Source: Phycisphaerales bacterium (GTDB lineage: Bacteria; Planctomycetota; Phycisphaerae; Phycisphaerales; UBA1924). From it: DNA of 64,000 nucleotides. Numbering within the stretch: the first letter of the stretch is position 1; each line of letters begins with the position of its first letter. This document shows positions 35,793 to 43,791 of the stretch, piece after piece. The translations under genes were made by a program, and so were the position numbers. The stretch covers positions 35,150 through 99,149 of the forward strand of contig JAGQON010000011.1 in assembly GCA_020427395.1 (NCBI GenBank), in the 5' to 3' direction. The notes beneath the pieces are model-generated. The model ran no database searches, had not been told where the DNA came from, and saw nothing but the letters and a program-made list of their open reading frames with translations.

Positions 35793-36407
35793 TTATGCCC
35801 GCTCGCACGAGCTTGCGACTTGGGTTTGGGCGTGGTAGCAGGAGAGGATCGAGTCCATCGGCGCTCGCCCCTGCGCGATCTGCTTTACGCGCTTCCATGT
35901 CGTGGGATCTACGAGATCGAGCAGCGCCTGATCGACACGAGCGATCGAGGGCCACACGGCGCGAAGCTGCGCATCCCACGCTTCGTGATAGCGGAGCAGG
36001 TCGTCGGGGTAGACGATCGTGCGATCGGCGCCCTCGTCCTCCGCCCTGAATGGCTGCATCACATTGAGGTAGCCGTAGTCGTCGGTGAGCTCTTCGCCGG
36101 CGCGGATGTCGCGGATCGCGATCTCGAAGTCGTACGCGGTTGTCATGCAGTTGGAACTGAACGAGTGGTTCACATACTTCGCGTGATCCCAGCAGAAGAT
36201 CCAGTTCCCGTTCCCGCTCCGGAAGCAGTACTTGTCCATGGTGTCGGAGTACAGCGGGTGGAGTTCCTGAATCTGGTCCGGTGAGAACTCGCGATCGAGC
36301 TTATCGAAGACCCAGGTGATGGTGCCGGCGGGGATGTCGCGTGTTGCAACCACGCCGTGTCCGATGGTTTCGTTGATGAAACGAAGCTCCGTGTGTGGGT
36401 GCATCAT
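35793..36407 (-). CDS. SET-domain protein
   Basis: This 204-residue protein carries a SET lysine-methyltransferase signature: GHGVVATRDIPAGT near the N-terminus, the SAM-binding YVNHSFSSNC, and EIAIRDIRAGEELTDDYGY, whose final Tyr is catalytic in SET enzymes. SET domains are rare in bacteria outside a few phyla; bacterial examples have been described that methylate lysine of histone-like or other proteins. I chose the first of two adjacent ATGs at 36407. The C-terminal 70 residues (VWPSIARVDQALLDLVDP) are a predicted helical cap. Target unknown. Confidence 0.82.
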   Translation of the reverse strand: MMHPHTELRFINETIGHGVVATRDIPAGTITWVFDKLDREFSPDQIQELHPLYSDTMDKYCFRSGNGNWIFCWDHAKYVNHSFSSNCMTTAYDFEIAIRDIRAGEELTDDYGYLNVMQPFRAEDEGADRTIVYPDDLLRYHEAWDAQLRAVWPSIARVDQALLDLVDPTTWKRVKQIAQGRAPMDSILSCYHAQTQVASSCERA

Positions 36408-36634
36408 TTGACACAGACCCTGTCGATCGACGCCGTCGGCCCAGTATCGGAGCCCGCCAGGGGAGGCCACAATGGCCTTGGCGCGAGTCGGGGCGGGGCG
36501 CCGGTCGTCGAAGCGGAAATCGTATCAGAACCCAATCAATGTCAATATCGGAAATGAGAAATACTGGAAGCCGCTGAGGGCATCGGGGCGGGTGCACCGG
36601 GGCGCCCTCGCCCATCAGCGGGTGTCAAAGAAAA

Positions 36635-36658
36635 GCACCCCCGCAAGAGCGGGGGTGC
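36635..36658 (-). terminator. Terminator of the HTH-membrane protein gene
   Basis: A perfect 10-bp stem GCACCCCCGC / GCGGGGGTGC with a 4-base loop is followed on the minus strand by TTTTCTTT. It lies 28 bases beyond the stop at 36687. The 280-base gap 36408-36686 otherwise holds only leader sequence. Confidence 0.85.
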
Positions 36659-36686
36659 CTGAGTGATCGTTGGGAGTGTGGGGCGA

Positions 36687-37538
36687 TCAGCTGCGGCGGA
36701 GCATGGCCCAGCCGATGCCAGCGAAGATGAGCACGACGCCCAGGCCGCCGCCGGCGATCATATAGAGCATGTTCTGGTCGACGCTGCTGAGCATGCTCGC
36801 TGAGCCGCCGGTCATCCCCAGGACCATCACCGCCAGCGCGAGCATGAGCATGAGGACCATGCCCAGCGCCATGCCACCGAAGAGGCCCGAGCTGGCACCG
36901 TCGTAGGGCTCGGCGCCGATGGGTGCCATCATGGGGGCAGCGGCGGGTGTGAAGTCCGACTCGCCTGCGCCGCTGGAGCCCTCGAAGAGCGCGCCCGAGA
37001 CCGAGCCACCCATCGCGGTGTCGCCCAGCCCGGTGCCGCCCGAGAAGGTGCCGCCGGCCTGCGAGTCGGCTGCAAGGTCGTCGAGCAGGTTGCCGCCCAG
37101 CGAGGTGTCGTCGGGTTCGAATGCGAGCTGCGCCAGCCCTGAGCCCGAAGCGCCCGCGTCCATGTTGAAGCCCGAGCCGCCGAGGGCGCCGCCGCTCACG
37201 AGGGTGTCGGCGTTGGCGTCGGCCATGTCGCCGTCGTCGGGCTCGAAGATCGAGATACCGGTGCCCTCGCCGCTGTTCTCCAGAGAGAGCGAGCTGGCGC
37301 TGCCCGAGGAGCTCAGGGAGATGGGCTCGATACCTCCGGCGGTATCGGCGAGGGTGATCTCCTCGTCGCCGCCGTCGTCGTCGCCGGCCAGCAGGTCGAC
37401 CTGCTCAACCTTGAACATGAGCTTGTCGCGGTCGCGGAACTCCTGCAGCTGCCCCGACTCGGCGAGCGACTGGACATCGCTCTCGCTCATCCCGAGCTTG
37501 GTCGCGGCTTCTTCGAGCGTGTAGAACATCTTGGCCAT
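36687..37538 (-). CDS. Excisionase-type HTH protein with two C-terminal membrane helices
   Basis: This 283-residue protein begins with a MerR/excisionase-like domain (FYTLEEAATKLGMSESDVQS, then RDRDKLMFKVEQVDLL) at residues 5-52. A 150-residue acidic, Gly/Ser-rich linker with repeated EPDD (SIFEPDDGD, AFEPDDTS) follows. Two hydrophobic helices near the C-terminus (LFGGMALGMVLMLMLALAVM, and MIAGGGLGVVLIFAGIGWAM) would anchor it in the membrane. A DNA-binding fold on a tail-anchored acidic linker is unusual and might tether DNA or sense a membrane signal. Function unknown. Confidence 0.72.
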   Translation of the reverse strand: MAKMFYTLEEAATKLGMSESDVQSLAESGQLQEFRDRDKLMFKVEQVDLLAGDDDGGDEEITLADTAGGIEPISLSSSGSASSLSLENSGEGTGISIFEPDDGDMADANADTLVSGGALGGSGFNMDAGASGSGLAQLAFEPDDTSLGGNLLDDLAADSQAGGTFSGGTGLGDTAMGGSVSGALFEGSSGAGESDFTPAAAPMMAPIGAEPYDGASSGLFGGMALGMVLMLMLALAVMVLGMTGGSASMLSSVDQNMLYMIAGGGLGVVLIFAGIGWAMLRRS

Positions 37539-38115
37539 GTCGTTGCGTCTCCAGAGCGACCACGCCGGGCCCGGCGCGGTTTCAGGGGCCTGGGGGCCCG
37601 ATAGAGGTCGATTCGTCTATATCCCACCCCGCCCACCGGGGATCGTCGCCCGACTGCAACGCGGGGCGAAAGACAAGGATAGCACGCCCGTGCATGTCTG
37701 TGGGCGTGAACCGGGGTCATCCTATACGCAAAGAGCCCGGTCCCGGTTTCGGGGATGAACCCCTTCATGCCCACCAATCGGCGTTCTTTCGGGACCATCG
37801 ATCAAACCCGATGGGGACACCACAGCCCGATCACGGCGAGGAACGCGGTTCTGGGACCGTAAGAGATGTGGTCTGTGACGGATATCCGGGTTCAGCGGGC
37901 GGGTTGATCGTCCGATCATGTTCGGGGTTGGAAGATCGCTTTCCCATCGTCTTGTCGGGGCTACACTTGGCTTCCAGAGGCATGGATTGCCACTGCGAGC
38001 CAGACGGGGACAGCCACCCGCATGGTGCGCTTCGGACGGAGCCGTTGATCGAGACCACGCAAGGTGGTGATCGATCTTCCAAACCACATCGAAGACACGA
38101 ATGAGGCTCGACCTG
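37539..38115. other. Gene-free intergenic region of about 577 bases
   Basis: No supportable gene is seen. It holds divergent leaders for the HTH-membrane gene and the 3D-domain gene. Notable is an imperfect stem GGGGTCATCC (37711-37720) / GGATGAACCCC (near 37750) enclosing CCCGGTCCCGG. Open frames here have no family-like sequence. No riboswitch or other RNA family is recognised. Confidence 0.5.
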
Positions 38116-38808
38116 ATGCGTCAATCAAAGAACAGAATGCACACCCGAGCTGGCCGCGTTGTGGCCGGCGAGATGATGCTTTGGATGTGTGCGCTCAGCG
38201 TGGTTGTTGGTAGCGCGATCTTCACCAAGGAGCGCGGCTCGCTGCCCGCCCTGGCCCAGATCCGCACGACCGAGCCCAAGCCCGGCATCGAGCAGGCGAT
38301 GCCCATCCCCAGCAACCCCGTGGACGAAGAGGCCATCGCCGTCGCCATCGAGGAGTCGCTGGCCCAGCCCGAGATCGAGGTTCCGAGCGAGGAACAGATC
38401 GAGGCGGCCGCAGAGATCGAGACCGACACCTCGGTCCGCTGGTTCGACGGTCGCAAGGTCCGCCCGGCGCGGACCATCTATATGACCGTGACGGGCTACT
38501 CGCCAGATGCCCGCTCGTGCGGCAAGTACGCCGATAACAAGACGGCCATCATGTACAGCGTGTGGACCAACGGCATGAACCTGGTGGCGGCGGACCCGCG
38601 GGTGCTCCCCTACCGCTCGCTGATCTCGGTCCCGGGCTACGCCAGCAGCGAGATCGTTCCGATCATGGACTGCGGCGGCGCGATCAAGGGCAACCGCCTG
38701 GACCTGCTCTACCCGACCCACGAGATGGCGCTCCAGTGGGGCGTGCGTCAGCTGCCGGTGACGGTGTGGGAGTATGTGGACGAGGCGGAAGTCGTCGCCC
38801 AGAACTGA
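38116..38808 (+). CDS. 3D-domain protein (MltA/RpfB-type fold)
   Basis: This 230-residue protein has a single N-terminal membrane segment (MMLWMCALSVVVGSAIF) and an acidic Pro/Glu-rich linker. A C-terminal 3D domain follows (named for three conserved Asp residues), seen here as AADPRVLPYRSLISVPGYAS, VPIMDCGGAIKGNRLDLLYP and the end EWGVRQLPVTVWEY-like. 3D domains occur in MltA and resuscitation-promoting factors that act on peptidoglycan. It is probably a membrane-anchored cell-wall protein. GAGG lies 9 bases before the ATG at 38116; the ATG at 38101 is an alternative. Confidence 0.75.
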   Translation: MRQSKNRMHTRAGRVVAGEMMLWMCALSVVVGSAIFTKERGSLPALAQIRTTEPKPGIEQAMPIPSNPVDEEAIAVAIEESLAQPEIEVPSEEQIEAAAEIETDTSVRWFDGRKVRPARTIYMTVTGYSPDARSCGKYADNKTAIMYSVWTNGMNLVAADPRVLPYRSLISVPGYASSEIVPIMDCGGAIKGNRLDLLYPTHEMALQWGVRQLPVTVWEYVDEAEVVAQN

Positions 38809-38831
38809 ACGAACTGACTGCACTGAATGAG

Positions 38832-38853
38832 CCCGCGTCATCGCGGGTTTTTT
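38832..38853 (+). terminator. Terminator after the 3D-domain gene
   Basis: CCCGCG pairs with CGCGGG around TCAT and is followed by TTTTTT (38848-38853). It lies 23 bases after the stop codon, just before the convergent aspartoacylase-like gene ends. Confidence 0.8.
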
Positions 38854-38859
38854 CGTGCC

Positions 38860-39966
38860 CTACTCGGGGTCTTCGTCGAACTCGGTGACCACGAAGCTTC
38901 GGGAGAGGTCTTCGCGGGTGCGCTCGTGGAGCGAATCGTCGTCGAGCTTGTCGACGGCCCGCTCGATCCGGCTCAGCGAGCCCTGCTTGGGGTAGGTGAG
39001 GTGGACGACCGGGTCGCCGGGGGCGACGCTGGGGATGGTGGTCATGCCCAGCACGATGCCATCGCGGGGTGCGCGGATGATCTCGACTTCTTCGCCGGTG
39101 AGATCGCAGTTGGTGGCGATGGGGTCGTGCTCGTGGACGATGTCGCCGGGCGCGACATGGAACTCAAGGAACCCGCCGCCTGTGGCACGGACCCATCTCG
39201 ACGAATCGGTTTCGAGGCGGTATGCGGGCTTGATGGGCTCGCCGTCGATCATGTGCAGGTAACGCAGGCAGTTGGTGATGCCGCGGATGGCGTACTCGGC
39301 AACGGCGGCCTCGACCTTCCAGACCTCGCCGGCCTCGAGGATGATGGTGAGGCAGCCGGCCTTGGTAGCGGCGCGGCGGAGCGAGCCCTTGGGGCCGGCA
39401 CCGTCGATCAGCAGTTCGGTGCCGAAGGCACGGGCGAAGGCCTTGAGTGCGGGCTTGCTCATGTCGGCGCGGACATTGGGGAAGTTGGTGCGCCGGACGG
39501 CGGCGGTGTGCAGGTCGATGCCGTAGTCGCAGTGCCTTGTGACCTGGGTAAAGAAGGAGTGCGCCAGTCGGCTGGCGAGCGAGCCGCCCGAGGTGCCCGG
39601 GAAGGAGCGGTTGAGGTCGCGCCGGTCGGGCAGGTATCGCGAGTGGCGCTCGAAGCCCATGAGGTTGACGACCGGGACCATGACCAGCGTGCCTCGGAGG
39701 AGCTCGAAGGGCGGGTCGGAGATGAGGGAGCGGATGGTGCCGGTGCCGTTGATCTCGTCGCCGTGCACAGCGGCGGTGATAGAGACGACCGGGCCGGGCT
39801 CGTTGCCCTTCCAGACGAATGCGGGGATGGTTACCTCTCGTCCGGAGATTCGTTCGGAGATGATGAGTTGGTAGCGGTCCCTTTGCCCGGGCATGGTCGC
39901 GTCGGCGAACCATGGGGTCCGCTCCCGCTTGGACATGTGGGCTTCGTGGGCCGATTTCTCGCTCAT
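38860..39966 (-). CDS. Succinylglutamate desuccinylase/aspartoacylase-family hydrolase
   Basis: This 368-residue zinc-dependent M14-like amidohydrolase has the metal ligands HGDE in TAAVHGDEINGTGT and a further His in DYGIDLHTA, with LEAGEV providing the catalytic Glu. The C-terminal barrel domain (GGGFLEFHVAPGDIVHEHDP) is typical of this family. Such enzymes remove acyl groups from amino acids; in planctomycetes they often follow a RimK ligase gene, suggesting removal of a group added by it. It overlaps the RimK gene by 4 bases and ends the operon. Substrate unknown. Confidence 0.85.
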   Translation of the reverse strand: MSEKSAHEAHMSKRERTPWFADATMPGQRDRYQLIISERISGREVTIPAFVWKGNEPGPVVSITAAVHGDEINGTGTIRSLISDPPFELLRGTLVMVPVVNLMGFERHSRYLPDRRDLNRSFPGTSGGSLASRLAHSFFTQVTRHCDYGIDLHTAAVRRTNFPNVRADMSKPALKAFARAFGTELLIDGAGPKGSLRRAATKAGCLTIILEAGEVWKVEAAVAEYAIRGITNCLRYLHMIDGEPIKPAYRLETDSSRWVRATGGGFLEFHVAPGDIVHEHDPIATNCDLTGEEVEIIRAPRDGIVLGMTTIPSVAPGDPVVHLTYPKQGSLSRIERAVDKLDDDSLHERTREDLSRSFVVTEFDEDPE

Positions 39967-41168
39967 GATCCGCTCTGGTTCGATGGCACCTGGGTCGAGA
40001 GTTTCTTCGGCTTGATGCGGCGTTTGCGCTTCACTTTGTTGGCCGCCAGGTCACGCATGTTGTCCAGACGGCCATAACAGAGCACCCGATCGCCCGCTTC
40101 CAGCACGCGTGAGGATCGCGGGTTGGAGATGATGGAGGTGCCCCGGTGGAGGTTGAGGACGGTGAGGTCGCGGTCCTTGAGGCCGGATTCGCTGATGGCC
40201 TTGCCGACGAGCTCTGAGCCCTCGGGGATGAAGATGTCCGCGACACCGAAGCCCTTGGAGACGGTGAGGCGCTGGCGGAGGTCGATCTCGGGGAAGTTGA
40301 CCTGCTGGGCGATGTAGTCGATGACGCTGCCGGCGATATCGAGCTTGGTGGCCCCCTCGATGCCCTCGAGCCCGGGCGAGGAGTTGACCTCCATGATGAG
40401 CGGGCCGTTGTCGGATTCGAGGATATCGACGCCCGCGACGCGGAGGCCCATGATCTGTGCGGCGCGGACGGCGACCTGCGCGGTCTCGTCGTCGAGCTCG
40501 ACGGCCTCGGTGGTACCGCCGCGGTGGACATTGGAGCGGAACTCGTCGCCGGTTGCTCGCCGGCGCATGGCGGCGACGACGCTGTCGCCCACGACGAAGG
40601 CGCGGACATCGGTGCCCTTGCTCTCGGCGATGAACTGCTGGATGAGCACATTCTGCTTGGCGGTCTGGAGGGTTTCGATGATCGCCTCGGCGACCTTGGT
40701 TGACTCTGCGAGGATGACACCCACGCCCTGGGTGCCCTCGAGGATCTTGATGATGACGGGCGCGCCGCCGATGCGTTCGATCGCGGGGAGCACATCGGCG
40801 CGATCGCGCACGAAGGTGGTGTGCGGGATGCCGATGTCGTGTCGGGACAGGATCTGCAGCGAGCGGAGCTTGTCACGCGAGTTGCTGATGCCCGCGGCGG
40901 TGTTGGGCGTGTAGACATCCATCTGCTCGAACTGACGGACCACGGCCGTGCCGAAGTAGGTGATGGACGCGCCGATGCGGGGGAGGATCGCGTCGTACTC
41001 GCTGAGCTGCTTTGATCGGAAGTGCAGGTTGGGCTCGCCCTCCTCAAGCTCGATCGAGAACCGGAGCGTGTTGAGCACCCTGACATCGTGCCCGCGCTGC
41101 TGGGCGGCCTCGCGAAGGCGGCTCGTGCTGTAGTTGTTGGGTGATGTTGAAAGGATGCCCAGCTTCAT
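39963..41168 (-). CDS. RimK-family ATP-grasp ligase with C-terminal RCK_C domain
   Basis: Residues 1-300 of this 401-residue protein form a RimK ATP-grasp ligase (MKLGILSTSPNNYSTSRL, GAPVIIKILEGTQGVGVILA, VNSSPGLEGIEGATKLDIAG), the family adding glutamate to proteins such as ribosomal S6. Residues about 305-380 resemble the RCK_C (TrkA-C) ligand-binding domain (EGSELVGKAISESGLKDRDL, RVLEAGDRVLCYGRLDNMRD), which standard RimK lacks. Its gene is coupled to a retropepsin-like gene upstream and to the hydrolase downstream, recalling the rimABK operon of proteobacteria. Acceptor unknown. Confidence 0.88.
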   Translation of the reverse strand: MKLGILSTSPNNYSTSRLREAAQQRGHDVRVLNTLRFSIELEEGEPNLHFRSKQLSEYDAILPRIGASITYFGTAVVRQFEQMDVYTPNTAAGISNSRDKLRSLQILSRHDIGIPHTTFVRDRADVLPAIERIGGAPVIIKILEGTQGVGVILAESTKVAEAIIETLQTAKQNVLIQQFIAESKGTDVRAFVVGDSVVAAMRRRATGDEFRSNVHRGGTTEAVELDDETAQVAVRAAQIMGLRVAGVDILESDNGPLIMEVNSSPGLEGIEGATKLDIAGSVIDYIAQQVNFPEIDLRQRLTVSKGFGVADIFIPEGSELVGKAISESGLKDRDLTVLNLHRGTSIISNPRSSRVLEAGDRVLCYGRLDNMRDLAANKVKRKRRIKPKKLSTQVPSNQSGS

Positions 41169-41665
41169 GGTGTCGTGCCTTCATTCGGGTGCTCGAGTAT
41201 TGGATCGATAACCTTTGCCCGGCGCTTGGCGTCCGTGAGCAGGTACTTGTTGCCCGCGTCGACCAGCAGCCCGTCGAGGGCCGTGCGTCCGAGCAGCATG
41301 CGGCAGAGCATGCCCTTGCGGCTGACGAGCGAGATCTCGACGCGGCGTTGGACCTCGCCGATCCGCACCAGCGCCTCGCACACGAACCGCTCCTGCGTCT
41401 CGCCGTGGCTGGGCTTGACGGTGCTCGTCCGGACTGTGTCGGCGTAGATCCATCGGGTGACCCGCTCGGGATCGTGGTGGTAGACGATGCGGAAGCGGAC
41501 ACGCCCGGGCTCGAGCTCCTCGATCTCAGAGACATCGATGGCGCTGGTGCGAGCGCCGGTGTCGATTTTGGCTCGCACCCGCCGCAGCCCCCACTCCGGC
41601 AGGTCGATCTTCTCGCGCCAGCCGATGACGATCGGTTCTTCTGGTTTGGGTGTGGGCTCGCTCAT
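41165..41665 (-). CDS. Retropepsin-like protease (RimB/DUF785-type)
   Basis: This 166-residue protein has the aspartic-protease-like motif AKIDTGARTSAIDV (DTGA), then RRVEISLVSRKGMLCRMLLG and GRTALDGLLVDAGNKYLL. That is the pattern of the DUF785/RimB family, often labelled ATP-dependent zinc protease. RimB in Pseudomonas acts together with RimK on ribosomal protein S6. Here its stop overlaps the RimK start by 4 bases, and its own start overlaps the gmhA stop. I start at the ATG at 41665. Confidence 0.85.
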   Translation of the reverse strand: MSEPTPKPEEPIVIGWREKIDLPEWGLRRVRAKIDTGARTSAIDVSEIEELEPGRVRFRIVYHHDPERVTRWIYADTVRTSTVKPSHGETQERFVCEALVRIGEVQRRVEISLVSRKGMLCRMLLGRTALDGLLVDAGNKYLLTDAKRRAKVIDPILEHPNEGTTP

Positions 41666-42255
41666 CCGTCGCCCAGGGCCCGCTCGATCGCGCCGACGAG
41701 CGCGTGCAGAATCAGCATGTGCAGCTCCTGGATCCGATCGCTGGTCTCTCCGGGGACGATCCACTGGGTCTCACCGGTGCCCGCGAGCTTGCCGCCGCCC
41801 TTGCCCAACAGGGTCGCGACATGCATGCCGTTGGCCTCGGCGGCCTCGACGGCGTTGATGATGTTGGCGCTGTTGCCGCTGGTGGACAGGGCGATGAGCA
41901 CATCGCCTCGCTTGCCCAGCCCATTGACCCAGCGGGAGAAGATGTGGTCGAAGCCGTAATCGTTGCCGACGCAGGTGATGTGCCCGGCGTCGCTGCAGGC
42001 GATGGCCGGGATCGGTGCCCGGTCGTTGCGGTAGCGCCCGGTGAGCTCCTCGCAGAAATGCACGGCGTCCGCGCAGGACCCGCCGTTGCCCACGGCGAGC
42101 AGTTTGCCGCCTGATCGCACCGAATCGGCGCAGACCCGGGCGAGCGATTCGACCTTGGCGGCGTTGGCTGGGTCGCCCGCGAAGTCGCCCGCCAGCCTGG
42201 CGTAGGTGCTCAGCTCGTCCTGGATGATGCCCGCCTCGCGGGTGGTGCTGCTCAT
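41662..42255 (-). CDS. gmhA: SIS-domain phosphoheptose isomerase
   Basis: This 197-residue sugar isomerase fits the GmhA family, which turns sedoheptulose 7-phosphate into glycero-manno-heptose 7-phosphate, the first step of ADP-heptose formation. The SIS signature is seen as LLAVGNGGSCADAVHFCEEL, DHIFSRWVNGLGKRGDVLIA and STSGNSANIINAVEAA; the zinc-binding ELHMLILHALV near the end matches the family. It is the first gene of a four-gene coupled operon, each overlapping the next by 4 bases. The rest of the heptose pathway is not in the window. Confidence 0.88.
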   Translation of the reverse strand: MSSTTREAGIIQDELSTYARLAGDFAGDPANAAKVESLARVCADSVRSGGKLLAVGNGGSCADAVHFCEELTGRYRNDRAPIPAIACSDAGHITCVGNDYGFDHIFSRWVNGLGKRGDVLIALSTSGNSANIINAVEAAEANGMHVATLLGKGGGKLAGTGETQWIVPGETSDRIQELHMLILHALVGAIERALGDG

Positions 42256-42274
42256 GGTGGAATGATAGCAAGTG

Positions 42275-42280
42275 TAGAAT
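42275..42280 (+). promoter_or_regulatory. Putative -10 box before the EamA-like gene
   Basis: TAGAAT ends 6 bases before the ATG at 42287, with no ribosome-binding site between. The gene is divergent from gmhA, with 31 bases separating the start codons. Likely a leaderless transcript. Confidence 0.45.
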
Positions 42281-42286
42281 CGCCCC

Positions 42287-42772
42287 ATGCAAGCCATACT
42301 TTTCGCCGTGGTCGCGGGTCTGTGCTGGGGGATCGGTGAGGTCTGTGCCAAGGCCGTGCTGCACACGCACAAGGTCGGGCCGTTCTTCGCTGTTGCGTTG
42401 CGTACCTCGATCGCGCTGCCCATCATCTGGATCGCGTACCTCATCGCACGCAAGCTCGCGCCGCAGGGCGCAGGCAAGGGGCTGTCGATGCACGGTGAGA
42501 ATGCGCTGACGATCAAGGAGTGGGCGTTGCTCGTGGGCGGCTCTGGCATCATCGCCGGTGCGCTAGCGATGGTCGCGTTCTATGTGTCGATCTCGATGGG
42601 TGAGGTGTCGAAGATGAAGCCCATCGCATTCACGATCGCACCGGCGACGGCCGTGGTGCTGGGGATTCTGTTCCTCGGCGAGGCGATGACGATGCGCAAG
42701 GTCGTGGGCGTTGTGATCGTGCTGGCGGGCGTGCTGGTGATCGCGTGGGGGAGTTCGCCGGCGCACAATTGA
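42287..42772 (+). CDS. EamA-like (DMT-superfamily) membrane protein
   Basis: This 161-residue protein has about five membrane helices and a C-terminal EamA pattern (MKPIAFTIAPATAVVLGILF, LGEAMTMRKVVGVVIVLAGV). It is half the length of typical 10-helix EamA transporters, so it would act as a dimer like EmrE-type proteins. Substrate unknown. It ends 4 bases from the convergent repressor gene, with no terminator visible. Confidence 0.78.
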   Translation: MQAILFAVVAGLCWGIGEVCAKAVLHTHKVGPFFAVALRTSIALPIIWIAYLIARKLAPQGAGKGLSMHGENALTIKEWALLVGGSGIIAGALAMVAFYVSISMGEVSKMKPIAFTIAPATAVVLGILFLGEAMTMRKVVGVVIVLAGVLVIAWGSSPAHN

Positions 42773-42776
42773 TCAA

Positions 42777-43688
42777 TCAGCCGATCGATCGGATCACGCT
42801 CACGCCGGCGTAGAGCCCGGCGACCTGCTCACGAGGCACCGTGCGCGGCGCATAGGCGTTGTTGATGGGCTGGATGCGGATCAGCTCGTTGCCCGCGTCG
42901 TCGCGCTCGAAGTAGACACGCTTGAAGGTGCTCTGCGCATCGGGCTCGAGGCGCACGAAGCAGTCGGCGCCCGATTCGATCGCACGCAGCGGCGAGAAGA
43001 CGACGATGTCGCCCTCGCGGTAGTTGGGCTCCATCGAATCGCCAACGACACGGGCGGCGAAGGCGTCTGGGTCGTTGAGGTCGGGCGTGCGGATGTACTC
43101 GTCGGCGACGCGGGCGGGGTAGTCGAGGTCGGTGAAGTCCGCAGGGTAGCCGGCCGTGACCTTGTTGATCAGCGGCACCTGTGGGGCGAGGCGCAGCGGT
43201 TGTTCGTTGGTGAGCGAGCCGTGCCCGGGATCGATCTGCTCGATCGCGGCGCGGAGCATGCCCGAGCCGTACAGCTCATCGAGCGAGGCGCCCTGCTGGG
43301 CGCTGAGCTTGAGCAGGCGTGCCAGCAACCGGGCGTTGCAGTCGCGTTGCTTGAGCGATTCAAGATCGGCGCGGATCTGGGTGGGTGTCTGCTCGAGCTG
43401 GGCCAACGCAAGCAGCTGCCCGGGCTCGCATTCCAGGGCTGACTCGATGCGGGCGATCATGGCGGGCGTGGGCGGGCCTTTTTTGGCGCACTCGATGGCC
43501 GAGAGGTAGGACTTGGTGCAGCCCACGCGTTGGGCCAGCTCGCTAAGCGACAGCCCCAGCAGCCCGCGCCGGCGGCGGAGCTCCCGCCCCAGCGTCGCGG
43601 TCCCCTGGGTGGGGGCAGGTGACTCCTGCAGCGGGGATTCTGTTTGTGTTCCAGCAGTGACGGGGTTTGTGCGCTGTTTTGTGGACAT
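42777..43688 (-). CDS. LexA/CI-type repressor with S24 peptidase domain
   Basis: This 303-residue protein has an N-terminal Cro/CI-type HTH at about 32-90 (LGRELRRRRGLLGLSLSELA, then CTKSYLSAIECAKKG) and a C-terminal S24 domain. The self-cleavage site is an Ala-Gly at 179-180 (NKVTAGYPADF). The catalytic Ser218 is in VVGDSMEPNYREGD and Lys256 in STFKRVYFE. This is the architecture of SOS-cleavable phage repressors. It is divergent from the terminase operon, and the shared promoter region (below) suggests it represses that operon and itself until DNA damage. Confidence 0.9.
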   Translation of the reverse strand: MSTKQRTNPVTAGTQTESPLQESPAPTQGTATLGRELRRRRGLLGLSLSELAQRVGCTKSYLSAIECAKKGPPTPAMIARIESALECEPGQLLALAQLEQTPTQIRADLESLKQRDCNARLLARLLKLSAQQGASLDELYGSGMLRAAIEQIDPGHGSLTNEQPLRLAPQVPLINKVTAGYPADFTDLDYPARVADEYIRTPDLNDPDAFAARVVGDSMEPNYREGDIVVFSPLRAIESGADCFVRLEPDAQSTFKRVYFERDDAGNELIRIQPINNAYAPRTVPREQVAGLYAGVSVIRSIG

Positions 43689-43693
43689 ACCAA

Positions 43694-43730
43694 ACTATAC
43701 CCAAACATCTGTCTCCGAATCGGGTATACT
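43694..43730. promoter_or_regulatory. Divergent promoters with mirrored GGGTATA elements
   Basis: TATACCC (43696-43702) and GGGTATA (43722-43728) form an inverted repeat with a 19-base spacer. On each strand the GGGTATA element contains the -10 box: TATAGT (43699-43694) for the repressor, 5 bases before its ATG, and TATACT (43725-43730) for the operon, with a leader of about 55 bases. The arms are good candidates for repressor half-sites. Confidence 0.55.
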
Positions 43731-43791
43731 CGTCAAAAATCGTCAACCGTTCAGAGAACACGAGCACGCAGGTACGACACGGAGCAGAGGT

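Noticed and set aside
37694..38104. Plus- and minus-strand open frames in the gap before the 3D-domain gene
   Set aside because: Neither has a ribosome site, and the translations show no fold or family; they overlap each other.
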